Assembly: GCA_947168335.1 (NCBI GenBank)
Contig: CAMVLM010000003.1
Coordinates: forward strand, 1 to 61,443
Source of the DNA: an uncultured Butyrivibrio sp.
GTDB taxonomy: Bacteria; Bacillota; Clostridia; Lachnospirales; Lachnospiraceae
Reading direction: 5' to 3'
Length of the DNA: 61,443 bases
The position numbers and the translations under genes were made by a program. Positions 1 to 7,851 of this stretch are shown in pieces. The first letter of the stretch is position 1. Each line of letters begins with the position of its first letter. Below the pieces are notes generated by a model, which was not told the DNA's origin, did not search any database, and saw only the letters and a list, made by a program, of their open reading frames with translations.

Positions 1-61
1 GTGGCGTTGCCGCCAAACGGTTTTCAAGACCGCCTCGTTATGACCGCTTCGATATCGCTCC
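1..61 (-). tRNA. tRNA-Ser (UGA), 5' part; 3' end lies outside the window
   Basis: Read on the minus strand from base 61, the sequence gives a seryl tRNA 5' half. The acceptor strand starts GGAGCGA and is followed by a D-arm, an anticodon stem, and the loop CTTGAAA with anticodon TGA. The start of a long variable arm (GGCGGCAACGCC) follows, as in class II tRNAs. The T-arm and 3' end are cut off by the window edge. A good promoter sits upstream at 114-142. Confidence 0.9.
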
Positions 62-113
62 ATAATGATTTTGCTTTATTGTTCTTTGCGCTTCATCGCA
101 CAGCGCGATAATT

Positions 114-142
114 ATAATAACAACGTAGCAAACTATTGTCAA
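114..142 (-). promoter_or_regulatory. promoter for tRNA-Ser
   Basis: On the minus strand, TTGACA (142-137) is followed by a 17-base spacer and TATTAT (119-114). This is a near-consensus sigma-A promoter. Predicted transcription starts about 45 bases before the tRNA 5' end, so the tRNA can be transcribed apart from ispD. Confidence 0.6.
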
Positions 143-144
143 TA

Positions 145-873
145 TTAATTTTCTATTTTTTTTACTTTTTTATTTTTTATTATTTCTTCAGCCAAAACAA
201 TGTCATCAGGAGTGGTAATCTTGACATTATCATAGGTGCCCTGAACCAGCTTTACTCTCCTGTTTCCGAACGTTTCCATAACCATGGAATCATCTGTTAT
301 ATTTATTCCGTCAGCTATTATCTGACTTTCTTTTTCTGCAAGTTCTTTATAAAGTTCCAGTATTTCTTTGTACATAAAGATCTGCGGTGTCTGAATAAGC
401 CATGTCTTGTCTCTGTCAGGAGTAGTACCTGCAAAGCCATCCTCATCTGCAATTTTAATAGTGTCTTTTACAGGCATGCCTATTACGCATGCACCGTATT
501 CCTTGACTGCCTCAAAACCTCTTTCAAGAATATCCTCATCAATAAACGGTCTTGCGCCATCGTGAATAAAGGCTATATCCGTATCTTCAGACATCGCCAT
601 TAGTCCCAGTCTCACGCTATGATATCTGGTACTTCCTCCGGGAACGACAGCCTTTATTTTTTTTAGAGCTGCAGGTTTAATAATTTTTTCCATGACCTCT
701 TCTATGTCATCTTCAGGCAAAACTAGAACCACCTCATCCACAAAGCTTCTCTCAAACACTTCAAGAGAATAAAGAATCAGAGGTTTTCCACAGATTTCCA
801 TATATTGTTTTTTTACAGAACTCTTCATTCTGCTTCCGCTTCCTGCGGCCAGAACAACTGCTGCCGTTTTCAA
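145..873 (-). CDS. ispD: 2-C-methyl-D-erythritol 4-phosphate cytidylyltransferase
   Basis: Makes CDP-methylerythritol from MEP and CTP in the cytosolic non-mevalonate isoprenoid pathway, which also feeds undecaprenyl phosphate for the glycan genes further on. The N-terminal nucleotide loop LAAGSGSRM (residues about 8-16), KKQY (about 21-24), the GGSTRYHSV segment (about 80-88) and HDGARPF (about 104-110) are all present. At 242 residues it has the family's usual length. I chose a TTG start at 873 because AGGAG lies 8 bases upstream. A GTG at 897 opens a longer frame, but that ribosome binding site would then be inside the gene. It is the last protein gene of the tsaE-tsaD run. Close relatives include TarI-type CTP:ribitol-phosphate cytidylyltransferases, which are harder to exclude by eye. 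Confidence 0.87.
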   Translation of the reverse strand: MKTAAVVLAAGSGSRMKSSVKKQYMEICGKPLILYSLEVFERSFVDEVVLVLPEDDIEEVMEKIIKPAALKKIKAVVPGGSTRYHSVRLGLMAMSEDTDIAFIHDGARPFIDEDILERGFEAVKEYGACVIGMPVKDTIKIADEDGFAGTTPDRDKTWLIQTPQIFMYKEILELYKELAEKESQIIADGINITDDSMVMETFGNRRVKLVQGTYDNVKITTPDDIVLAEEIIKNKKVKKIEN

Positions 874-923
874 TATTATTTCTCCTAAAACAAACACGCT
901 AAAACGATATAGATGGTTTGCGC

Positions 924-2078
924 TTATTTACTGCTTCTGCCGTGATATCTGCGCTCCCTGTCACCCAGAGGCAGATTGGGAACCGCATTAAGATCCATTC
1001 CGGCCACGTTCCCTTTAATGAATTCGTAGTAGCCTGCTGCACCTATCATAGCTGCATTATCTGTGCACAATACCGGTGCAGGTCTGTAAAAAGTCATTCC
1101 GTTTTTAGCGCACTCCATTTCAAGCCTTTCTCTTAAAGCTGTATTGGATGCTACTCCACCGGCAATAGCAATCTTGTCACATCCATACTCTTTGGCTGCC
1201 TGCATTGTATGCTCGGAGAGCACATCAACGACTGCCTTCTGAAATGATGCGGCTACATCGTTTTTGTTCACTTCCTCGCCCTTCATTTCGGCCTGATTAA
1301 GGTAATTAAGCACAGCTGATTTTAATCCACTGAAACTAAAATCATAGGATTTTTCAGAAGTCTTGGCTCTGGGGAAATTTATTGCATCAGGATTTCCCTC
1401 TCTTGCTGCCTTATCAACTTTTGGACCACCCGGATACCCAAGTCCGATGGCTCTTGCAACCTTGTCAAAAGCTTCACCCGCAGCATCATCTCTCGTCTGA
1501 CCAATTATGTCATAAACACCGTAATCCTTTACGTGCACAAGATGTGAATGTCCTCCTGAAGCCACAAGGCACATAAAAGGCGGTTCGAGCTCTTTATACT
1601 CTATATAATTAGCGCAAATATGGCCTTCTATATGGTGTACACCGACAAGAGGTTTGCCCGTAGCAAAGCTGAGGGCTTTTGCTTCGGACACACCTACCAG
1701 AAGCGCCCCCACAAGTCCCGGGCCATATGTAACGGCAATAGCATCAATGTCTTCAAGAGTGCAGCCTGCTTCAGCAAGAGCTGCACGAACGCAGCCGTTT
1801 ATTTTTTCCACATGCTTTCTTGATGCGATTTCAGGCACAACTCCGCCGTATATTGTATGCAGAGCAATCTGGGAAGAAATAATATTTGACAATACCTCTC
1901 TTCCGTTCCTGACTATAGCTGCAGCAGTCTCATCGCAGCTGCTCTCGATAGCAAGGATAGTTATATCCTTCCCATCTTCTTTTCTTTCAGTATCTTCTTC
2001 GCCATTTTTGATTGACATAAATATTACGCCGTCCTCATCGGTGCGGCGCTCTATTTTTTCTTTATTAGTTTTATCCAT
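924..2078 (-). CDS. tsaD: tRNA N6-threonylcarbamoyladenosine transferase TsaD
   Basis: Catalytic subunit that moves the threonylcarbamoyl group onto A37 of ANN-decoding tRNAs, working with TsaB and TsaE encoded just upstream. It carries the ASKHA phosphate loop [10 protein letters not shown] (about 45-54), the metal-binding HxxxH of HHIEGH (about 148-153), the ASGGHSH segment, and a late [21 protein letters not shown]-site region. It is 384 residues long, about 40 more than usual. The extra part is a charged, probably unstructured N-terminus rich in Glu, Asp and Lys. The start at 2078 has a GGAAAG site 6 bases upstream. An internal ATG (residue 21) has no ribosome binding site. The ispD gene follows after a short gap. 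Confidence 0.95.
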   Translation of the reverse strand: MDKTNKEKIERRTDEDGVIFMSIKNGEEDTERKEDGKDITILAIESSCDETAAAIVRNGREVLSNIISSQIALHTIYGGVVPEIASRKHVEKINGCVRAALAEAGCTLEDIDAIAVTYGPGLVGALLVGVSEAKALSFATGKPLVGVHHIEGHICANYIEYKELEPPFMCLVASGGHSHLVHVKDYGVYDIIGQTRDDAAGEAFDKVARAIGLGYPGGPKVDKAAREGNPDAINFPRAKTSEKSYDFSFSGLKSAVLNYLNQAEMKGEEVNKNDVAASFQKAVVDVLSEHTMQAAKEYGCDKIAIAGGVASNTALRERLEMECAKNGMTFYRPAPVLCTDNAAMIGAAGYYEFIKGNVAGMDLNAVPNLPLGDRERRYHGRSSK

Positions 2079-2129
2079 AATTTTCTTTCCGGAATGGCAG
2101 CAAAACCATTACCATATATTTCATAAGTA

Positions 2130-2726
2130 TCATTTATTTGTCTGCGAATCTTTATCTTCGGAAATAGTCCATCCCATGATCTTCCATTTCCCTTCGGAAT
2201 CTTTTCTCAATACAAATAAATAATCATAAAGAGTTGAAGACGTTCCATGTCTTAAGGAAATCTTGGCAAGAACATTGGATATCTCCTCACCGGACTCTGT
2301 CTTGGCCTGAATATCAGATGAAAGGACTTCATATTTCGTTATGGAATAATCGCCATTTTTCTTGTCATCCACTTCTGATTTAAGGCTCTGGGGCCAGTTC
2401 TTCTGATTTGCTAAAAGTTCAGCATCAAAAATACCTGCGAGAACACTGGCCATTTTACTGAATTCTTCGTCAGTATATTCCTGCTTGTACATTACTTTCA
2501 TAACTCTGATGTACATATCTGCCACAGTCGAAGGTGTCTGGGGATATGTCTTTGTCAGATCAATCGTGGTAATTTTCTGAACTTCTGTGAGCTCTTTTTC
2601 TTCAGTAGAAGTATTGGACCTGCTACCGTTCCTTGTTATAAGAACATAAACACCAAGTACAACCAGTGCTGCCAGCACCATCATCACAACAGTCTTGATT
2701 ATAACGTTCTTTTTAGATTCGTCCAT
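2130..2726 (-). CDS. single-pass membrane protein of unknown function (DUF6715-like)
   Basis: A 198-residue protein with a short charged N-terminus, one membrane helix (about 11-30) and an extracytoplasmic domain of about 150 residues. The domain starts with a TYPQTP segment and ends in a beta-rich part with a WKIMGW motif, somewhat like SnoaL/NTF2-type folds. I believe this matches a Lachnospiraceae family of unknown function, DUF6715, but cannot confirm it here. The start has a strong GAGGAGGG site. It sits between rnz and tsaD in the tRNA-modification run. Nothing in the sequence shows a role in tRNA metabolism. Confidence 0.75.
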   Translation of the reverse strand: MDESKKNVIIKTVVMMVLAALVVLGVYVLITRNGSRSNTSTEEKELTEVQKITTIDLTKTYPQTPSTVADMYIRVMKVMYKQEYTDEEFSKMASVLAGIFDAELLANQKNWPQSLKSEVDDKKNGDYSITKYEVLSSDIQAKTESGEEISNVLAKISLRHGTSSTLYDYLFVLRKDSEGKWKIMGWTISEDKDSQTNK

Positions 2727-2772
2727 AGTCCCTCCTCATAAAAGCCTATATCAGAAAAATAAAAATATCAGC

Positions 2773-3693
2773 TTAATCCTCAAAACGTAATGTCACTGTT
2801 CTTCCATCTTTTGCAGCAACAGTCTTTTTAAATATTTCCTGCGTTTTTGGTAAAAACTCTTTGGGATTTACCAGAGACGGGCTGTAATGGGTCAGCCACA
2901 TTTCACTGACTTCTGCCTGTTTTGCCATATCCGCCGCCTCATAAAAGGTCATATGCTTGTTCTTTACGGCCTTCTCCAGTTTGTCCGGCTCACCGTACAT
3001 TCCCTCACATATAAACAGATCTGACTCTTTGGCATTTTCCACTATTCCGGCTGTCGGGCGTGTATCAGTCACATAAGTGACATGTATTCCCTTTCTCTGC
3101 TCTCCGAGAACCATATCCGGGGTAATGGATCTGCCATCTTCTGTCTCAATAATCTCGCCTTTCTGGAGCCTGCTCCAGTATTTCATTTCAATACCATTTG
3201 CCTTGGCTCTCTCAACATCAAACTTACCGACTCTGTCAAGATACATACTATAACCATAGCAAGGTATATTATGATTTACTCTGAAGGGAACAATTCTGAA
3301 TTCTTTCATTCCGGGAAGCGTGATCGTATCACCGTCAGCATCAATTTCATGATACTGTATTTCAAAAGGTAATTCAGGTGCTATTGTTCTAAGTGCCTTC
3401 ACTACTCTCTCAAGGCCTTTGGGTCCTACAAGAAGAAGCGGTTCTGTGCGCTCCGCATTTCCCATGGTAAGAAGCATCCCGGGGAGACCGGAAATATGGT
3501 CTGCATGGTAATGAGTAAAACAGATTACATCGATGGGCTTGGGACTCCATCCACTTTTCCTAAGGGCAATCTGCGTGCCCTCACCGCAATCAATAAGTAT
3601 ACTTGTTCCGTTATATCGCACCATAAGTGCTGTTAAATACCTGTTTGGCAGGGGCATCATACCGCCCGTACCAAGTAGACAAACATCTATCAT
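2773..3693 (-). CDS. rnz: ribonuclease Z
   Basis: Metallo-beta-lactamase-fold endonuclease that trims the 3' trailer of tRNA precursors. The zinc motif HYHADH is at residues 61-66, followed by the family's ISGLPG. Later ligands are visible as NHNIPCYGY, VTDTRP and the C-terminal MWLTHYSPS. Its 306 residues fit the short bacterial form. The first four bases overlap the end of tsaB-rimI as ATGA, so translation is probably coupled. A 3'-end tRNA processing enzyme inside a t6A cluster makes functional sense as a tRNA-maturation operon. Confidence 0.95.
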   Translation of the reverse strand: MIDVCLLGTGGMMPLPNRYLTALMVRYNGTSILIDCGEGTQIALRKSGWSPKPIDVICFTHYHADHISGLPGMLLTMGNAERTEPLLLVGPKGLERVVKALRTIAPELPFEIQYHEIDADGDTITLPGMKEFRIVPFRVNHNIPCYGYSMYLDRVGKFDVERAKANGIEMKYWSRLQKGEIIETEDGRSITPDMVLGEQRKGIHVTYVTDTRPTAGIVENAKESDLFICEGMYGEPDKLEKAVKNKHMTFYEAADMAKQAEVSEMWLTHYSPSLVNPKEFLPKTQEIFKKTVAAKDGRTVTLRFED

Positions 3694-4874
3694 TCAGTTC
3701 CTTTTCTTTTCCAATAAATTACTGCGTCTTCCTTGGGATTGTCGTAAAGTCCGGGTCTTACTCCCTCATTTACAAAACCAAGTTTTTCATAAAGCTTCCT
3801 TGCAGGGGTATTTCCTTCCCTTACCTCCAGAGTATAGCTGTGGCATCCTGCTTCTTCTCCTTTTTTAAGAAGCTCTGTGAGCATTTCAAATGCAAGTCCG
3901 TTTTTCCTGCAGTCTCTGGCTACAGATACATTGAAGATCTCGCCTTCTCCAGAAACATTCTGAACGCCGCAAAGTCCAACTATTCTTCCTGATTTTTCAG
4001 CCACGAGATAAACAGAATCATCTCTTGTACTCATTTCAAGAAGCTGTTTCTCTGTCCATGCTTCACTTCCAAGATTTTCCTTTTCAAGGGCTGCTGCTTC
4101 AGTTATATCCTCTGCGCTAATAGCTCGTATTTTTACCTGAGCACGCTTTTTTTCTTTTGCTTCTCTTTCTGCCTGGGATGCTCTTAGGTATTCAGGAGAA
4201 AAACTGTCTGCATCCTGTGATTTTCCTTCTCTGAAATATATTCCGGCCAGTACCGCAAGAGAAGCAGCTCTTTGCCGGTTTGAAAGAGCAGGAACAATTA
4301 CATAATTCACCTTCAGAAGTTCATCAAGTTTATCTCTGTAAACAGGAATTCCGTCTCCTAAAAGAATTACGGTTTTGCCAATCTCATTAAGTTTTTCAGC
4401 AATGGCTTCAACTGATAATGCCGCCTGAGGCATTATGGTCTTCATTCTGTATTTCAGTTCATGCTGGTTCTCATTCTCTTTTTCCGGAACAAAGGTATAG
4501 ATTCCGGTGTAAACCTGGCTCCTTCTGGCATCCATCATAGGGCAGACAATATTGTCGTTGCCATACATGTTATAAGCAAGCGCATCCAGTGTGGGAACTG
4601 CCACAAGCGGCTTATTCAGTGCAAGGCATAGCCCCTTAGCGGTTGCTGCTCCAATTCTGAGTCCCGTGAATGAACCGGGGCCTGCAGAAACAGCAATGGC
4701 ATCAATACTCCCCATGTCCAGAGATATTCTGTCTTTAATCTGTTCCATCATAGGAAGCAAGAGCTCGGAATGAGTTATCTTGTGCTGAATTGAAAACTCA
4801 GCAAGGAGTCTGTCGTCCTCTGTCACTGCCACAGTACAGACAAGCCCTGATGTATCTAGTGCTAATATTTTCAT
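3690..4874 (-). CDS. tsaB: TsaB-RimI fusion: t6A complex subunit plus GNAT N-acetyltransferase
   Basis: A two-domain protein of 394 residues. Residues 1 to about 230 are TsaB, the ASKHA-fold scaffold of the t6A complex, with start ILALDTSGLVCTVAV and signature SAGPGSFTGLRIG. A charged linker (about 225-246) leads to a GNAT domain (about 247-394) with the acetyl-CoA loop RDCRKNGLA and the RimI-like ending ARKLYEKLGF. RimI enzymes acetylate the N-terminal Ala of ribosomal protein S18 in some bacteria and may act on other N-termini. In many Firmicutes tsaB and rimI are adjacent separate genes, so this is a gene fusion with order kept. tsaE ends two bases upstream and rnz overlaps by four bases. 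Confidence 0.93.
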   Translation of the reverse strand: MKILALDTSGLVCTVAVTEDDRLLAEFSIQHKITHSELLLPMMEQIKDRISLDMGSIDAIAVSAGPGSFTGLRIGAATAKGLCLALNKPLVAVPTLDALAYNMYGNDNIVCPMMDARRSQVYTGIYTFVPEKENENQHELKYRMKTIMPQAALSVEAIAEKLNEIGKTVILLGDGIPVYRDKLDELLKVNYVIVPALSNRQRAASLAVLAGIYFREGKSQDADSFSPEYLRASQAEREAKEKKRAQVKIRAISAEDITEAAALEKENLGSEAWTEKQLLEMSTRDDSVYLVAEKSGRIVGLCGVQNVSGEGEIFNVSVARDCRKNGLAFEMLTELLKKGEEAGCHSYTLEVREGNTPARKLYEKLGFVNEGVRPGLYDNPKEDAVIYWKRKGTE

Positions 4875-4876
4875 TA

Positions 4877-5317
4877 TTATCTGTTATCTATCGTCTCCAG
4901 TTTTATGCGGCGATAGTCTGTTCCTTTCCTTAAATCCTTCTCTATGGTTATCTCCATATATTTTTCAGGTAAAATCTCTTCTATCAGATTAGCCCACTCA
5001 ATAAAACAAAGCCCATTTCCATAGAAATAGTCTTCATACCCGATCTCATCCATTTCACTTACATCGCCTATGCGATATACATCAAAATGATAAAAAGGTA
5101 TTCTTCCCTGATCATAGACCTGAAGTATTGTAAATGTCGGGCTGTTCACAGGACCCTCGATTCCAAGACCCGCTGCAACTCCCTGTGTGAGCACGGTTTT
5201 ACCCACACCAAGGTCGCCCACAAGAGTATAAACCATTCCGGGCTCCGCTGTCTCACCTATTCTTTTACCGAATTCAAATGTTTCTTCTGCTGAATTTGTC
5301 TCTAATATTGTACTCAT
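4877..5317 (-). CDS. tsaE: tRNA t6A biosynthesis ATPase TsaE
   Basis: P-loop ATPase that drives turnover of the TsaB-TsaD complex. The Walker A motif GDLGVGKT is followed by the conserved VNSPTFTI switch segment, YHFDVYR and the late FIEWAN. I start it at the ATG at 5317, which gives the ETNSAEETFEFG N-terminus expected for the family. An in-frame GTG at 5335 would add six residues, and neither start has a strong ribosome binding site. It is the first gene of the minus-strand run tsaE, tsaB-rimI, rnz, membrane protein, tsaD, ispD. Its upstream region is shared with the divergent ribU promoter. Confidence 0.93.
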   Translation of the reverse strand: MSTILETNSAEETFEFGKRIGETAEPGMVYTLVGDLGVGKTVLTQGVAAGLGIEGPVNSPTFTILQVYDQGRIPFYHFDVYRIGDVSEMDEIGYEDYFYGNGLCFIEWANLIEEILPEKYMEITIEKDLRKGTDYRRIKLETIDNR

Positions 5318-5361
5318 ATAATCAGAATATTCCACAGATGCACAAAATGCAAGTAATGCTA

Positions 5362-5389
5362 TTGACGAACCTTGACATCTGTATATAAT
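5362..5389 (+). promoter_or_regulatory. promoter of the FMN riboswitch-ribU transcript
   Basis: TTGACG (5362-5367), 16-base spacer and perfect TATAAT (5384-5389). The predicted start near 5396 lies about 10 bases before the P1 stem of the riboswitch, which is the usual arrangement. Confidence 0.65.
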
Positions 5390-5404
5390 AATGATTGTAA
5401 ATAA

Positions 5405-5527
5405 ATCTTCGGGGCAGGGTGCAATTCCCTACCGGCGGTGTTTGCTTATGCATGAGTCCGCGAACTGCTTCGGCGGCCGATTTGGTGAGATTCCAAAACC
5501 GACAGTACAGTCTGGATGGTAGAAGAT
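5405..5527 (+). ncRNA. FMN riboswitch (RFN element)
   Basis: A classic RFN aptamer. The P1 stem is ATCTTC (5405-5410) with GAAGAT (5522-5527). The conserved blocks GGGGCAGGGTG, AATTCCCTACCGGCGG, GAGTCCGCGA, GGTGAGATTCC and CCGACAGT are present in order. It senses flavin mononucleotide and lies directly before ribU. A CCTCC at 5570-5574 can pair with the GGAGG ribosome binding site at 5587-5591, so the switch probably acts on translation. No U-tract terminator is visible before the gene. Confidence 0.97.
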
Positions 5528-5569
5528 GTCGTTATACTTGAATTTCATAGCGCATAATCTTTTTCTAAT

Positions 5570-5591
5570 CCTCCCCGACAATCAAAGGAGG
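5570..5591 (+). promoter_or_regulatory. ribosome-binding-site sequestering hairpin of the FMN riboswitch
   Basis: CCTCC (5570-5574) can pair with GGAGG (5587-5591) across a 12-base loop, hiding the ribU ribosome binding site that ends 8 bases before the ATG at 5600. Extra T-rich bases upstream (TTTTC) could extend pairing to the AAAA after GGAGG past a bulge. This is the likely expression platform. The anti-sequestering partner was not worked out. Confidence 0.6.
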
Positions 5592-5599
5592 AAAACATC

Positions 5600-6355
5600 A
5601 TGAACAACAACTTAATTTCATCAGTCGCAGAGAATGCGGGCTACGTAGCTGTATTTTTGCTGCTGATACTTGCAATGTTTGCAATCGCAAAGCTTGCTGA
5701 AGTATTTGTAGCCAAAAAGACAGGCGAGGAAAACACCGGCCTTACTACAAGAAAATTAGTAATTATCGGTCTTTTCTCAGCAATCTCCGGAGTGCTTATG
5801 CTCTTTGAAATCCCTGTATTCTTCGCACCCAGCTTCTATAAGATCGATTTATCAGATCTTCCTGCAGTAATCGGTGCTTTCGCTTTCGGTCCCATGACCG
5901 GTGTTCTCATTGAGTTCATCAAGATTCTTATCAATCTGATCCTCAATGGTACAACAACAGCATTTGTAGGCGAGCTTGCAAACTTCATCGTTGGATGCAG
6001 CTATGTACTTCCTGCATCAATTATCTATCTGTTCAAGAAGACCAGAAAGAACGCAATGATCTCCTGTGCTGTAGGAACACTTGTTATAGCAATTGTCGGA
6101 AGTGCACTTAATGCTTTTTATCTGCTTCCTGCATTTGCAGCCCTTTACGGAATGCCGATTGAGGCACTTATCGGAATGGGTACCGCAGTAAACCCTGCAA
6201 TCGACAATATCTTCACATTTGTTCTCTTTGCAGTAGCACCTCTTAACCTGTTAAAAGGCGCAGTAATAACAGTAGTGACTGTTGCAGTTTACAAAAAGCT
6301 CAGTCCTGTCATCAAGAATGCTACACTTGTTTCTGTAAGAAAGCAGGAAGCATAA
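5600..6355 (+). CDS. ribU: riboflavin ECF transporter S component RibU
   Basis: Substrate-binding membrane subunit of an energy-coupling-factor importer. It binds riboflavin and docks onto the shared EcfAA'T module, whose genes are not in this window. Residues about 47-240 form the usual six-helix RibU core with FEIPVFFAPSFYKIDLSDLP and the GPMTGVLIEFIKIL region typical of riboflavin-specific S components. An additional helix at about 14-32 makes it longer (251 residues) than the usual 190-210. The GGAGG site lies 8 bases before the ATG. The FMN riboswitch immediately upstream independently supports riboflavin as substrate. It is the only plus-strand gene in the first 47 kb and ends at a bidirectional terminator shared with murA. 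Confidence 0.95.
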   Translation: MNNNLISSVAENAGYVAVFLLLILAMFAIAKLAEVFVAKKTGEENTGLTTRKLVIIGLFSAISGVLMLFEIPVFFAPSFYKIDLSDLPAVIGAFAFGPMTGVLIEFIKILINLILNGTTTAFVGELANFIVGCSYVLPASIIYLFKKTRKNAMISCAVGTLVIAIVGSALNAFYLLPAFAALYGMPIEALIGMGTAVNPAIDNIFTFVLFAVAPLNLLKGAVITVVTVAVYKKLSPVIKNATLVSVRKQEA

Positions 6356-6405
6356 TAGATTATCCAAACTTAGCTGACTAACTAAAAATCCATATAAAAT
6401 CCATG

Positions 6406-6445
6406 AAAAAGCACCGTACTTGATATTCAGTACGGTGCTTTCATG
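6406..6445. terminator. bidirectional terminator between ribU and murA
   Basis: AAAGCACCGTACT (6408-6420), an 8-base loop, then AGTACGGTGCTTT (6429-6441) make a perfect 13-bp stem flanked by A and T runs. It can end both the plus-strand ribU transcript and the minus-strand murA transcript. Confidence 0.85.
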
Positions 6446-7738
6446 TTATGCAAACTTCAATTTGAATTTCTGTTCATCACGATCCGTGTCTATCTTCTGT
6501 ATCTGTGCTCCAAGCTCTCTGAGCTTTACATCAAAATCTTCGTAGCCACGCTCAATATATCTGATATCCTCTATGGTTGTAAATCCATCAGCGGTCAGTC
6601 CTGCAATAACAAGCGCAGCTCCCGCTCTGAGATCCGGTGCCGCAACATCTGCTCCGGTGTATTTATCCACACCTTCTATGATGGCGGTACTGCCCTCTAC
6701 CTTAATGGATGCTCCCATTCTGGTAAGTTCATCAACATATTTAAAACGATTTTCAAATAACGATTCCGTAACAAGACTGATTCCGCTTGCAAGTCCAAGC
6801 ACCACAGTAATCTGCGGCTGCATGTCCGTAGGATATCCCGGATACGGTAAAGTCTTTACATGAGCGCTTCTCATACGTTTTGTTGCCACTACACGAACCG
6901 CATCATCCGACTCAAGCACCTGGCATCCCATTTCGATAAGCTTGGCACTTATAGACTCTAAATGCTTGGGAATAACATTCTTGATAGTTACATCACCTTT
7001 GGTAGCTGCTGCAGCCATCATAAATGTTCCTGCTTCTATCTGATCAGGTATTATTGTGTATTCCGTTCCATGAAGTCTCTCAACTCCTCTGATACGAATT
7101 ATATCAGTACCGGCACCCTTGATATCAGCACCCATACTATTTAAGAAGTTGGCAAGATCAACCACATGAGGCTCTTTTGCTGCATTCTCAATGATTGTCT
7201 TTCCATCTGCCATTGAAGCTGCCATCATGATGTTGATAGTGGCACCTACACTGGCTATATCAAGGTAAATATGACTGGCCTTAAGATAATCGGCCTGGGC
7301 ATTTATACTTCCATGTTCAATTGTTACGTTAGCTCCAAGAGCTGTAAAACCTTTGATATGCTGATCGATAGGTCTGAGACCGATGTTACATCCACCGGGC
7401 AGAACTACCTGGGCACATTTATATTTTCCAAGAAAAGCACCTATCATATAGTAAGATGCTCGTATCTTCTTGATATATTCATTCTCAATTTTGTAAGAAC
7501 GAATATTGCGGGCATTTATCTTGACGGAATGTCTGCTGACACGTTCCACAAGTACACCAATACTTTCAAATGCCTGAAGCATAACATTGGTATCTGCCTC
7601 ATCCGGCATATTGTCTATATATACTGTCTCATCTGTCATAGTGGCTGCGGCAAGTATAGGAAGTGCTGCGTTTTTGGCACCGCCGATCTCGACCTCACCA
7701 ACAAGCGGAGTCCCGCCTTTAATCACATATTTTTCCAT
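6446..7738 (-). CDS. murA: UDP-N-acetylglucosamine 1-carboxyvinyltransferase
   Basis: First committed step of peptidoglycan synthesis: transfers enolpyruvate from PEP to UDP-GlcNAc in the cytosol. The substrate Lys-Asn pair is in GGAKNAALP (about 19-27). The catalytic cysteine, C117, is in the loop PGGCNIGLRPID. IPDQIEAGTF and GYPTDMQPQ match conserved active-site segments. It has the usual family length of 430 residues. The presence of Cys rather than Asp means the fosfomycin target residue is intact. The gene has its own promoter (7814-7842) and ends at a bidirectional terminator. Low-GC bacteria often carry two paralogues, and which one this is cannot be told from the window. Confidence 0.96.
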   Translation of the reverse strand: MEKYVIKGGTPLVGEVEIGGAKNAALPILAAATMTDETVYIDNMPDEADTNVMLQAFESIGVLVERVSRHSVKINARNIRSYKIENEYIKKIRASYYMIGAFLGKYKCAQVVLPGGCNIGLRPIDQHIKGFTALGANVTIEHGSINAQADYLKASHIYLDIASVGATINIMMAASMADGKTIIENAAKEPHVVDLANFLNSMGADIKGAGTDIIRIRGVERLHGTEYTIIPDQIEAGTFMMAAAATKGDVTIKNVIPKHLESISAKLIEMGCQVLESDDAVRVVATKRMRSAHVKTLPYPGYPTDMQPQITVVLGLASGISLVTESLFENRFKYVDELTRMGASIKVEGSTAIIEGVDKYTGADVAAPDLRAGAALVIAGLTADGFTTIEDIRYIERGYEDFDVKLRELGAQIQKIDTDRDEQKFKLKFA

Positions 7739-7813
7739 ATCTCTCTGTATTCACACCTTCGTGAATATCCTTAGTTAATGAATTTGTCTCCCCAAAAATT
7801 GCTAACGGGTTAT

Positions 7814-7842
7814 GTTATACCACAAATATTGCCATTTGTAAA
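7814..7842 (-). promoter_or_regulatory. promoter of murA
   Basis: On the minus strand, TTTACA (7842-7837), 17-base spacer, TATAAC (7819-7814). The predicted start gives a leader of about 70 bases that contains a small hairpin (TTCAC, loop, GTGAA) shortly before murA. Confidence 0.6.
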
Positions 7843-7851
7843 ATGCACTAA

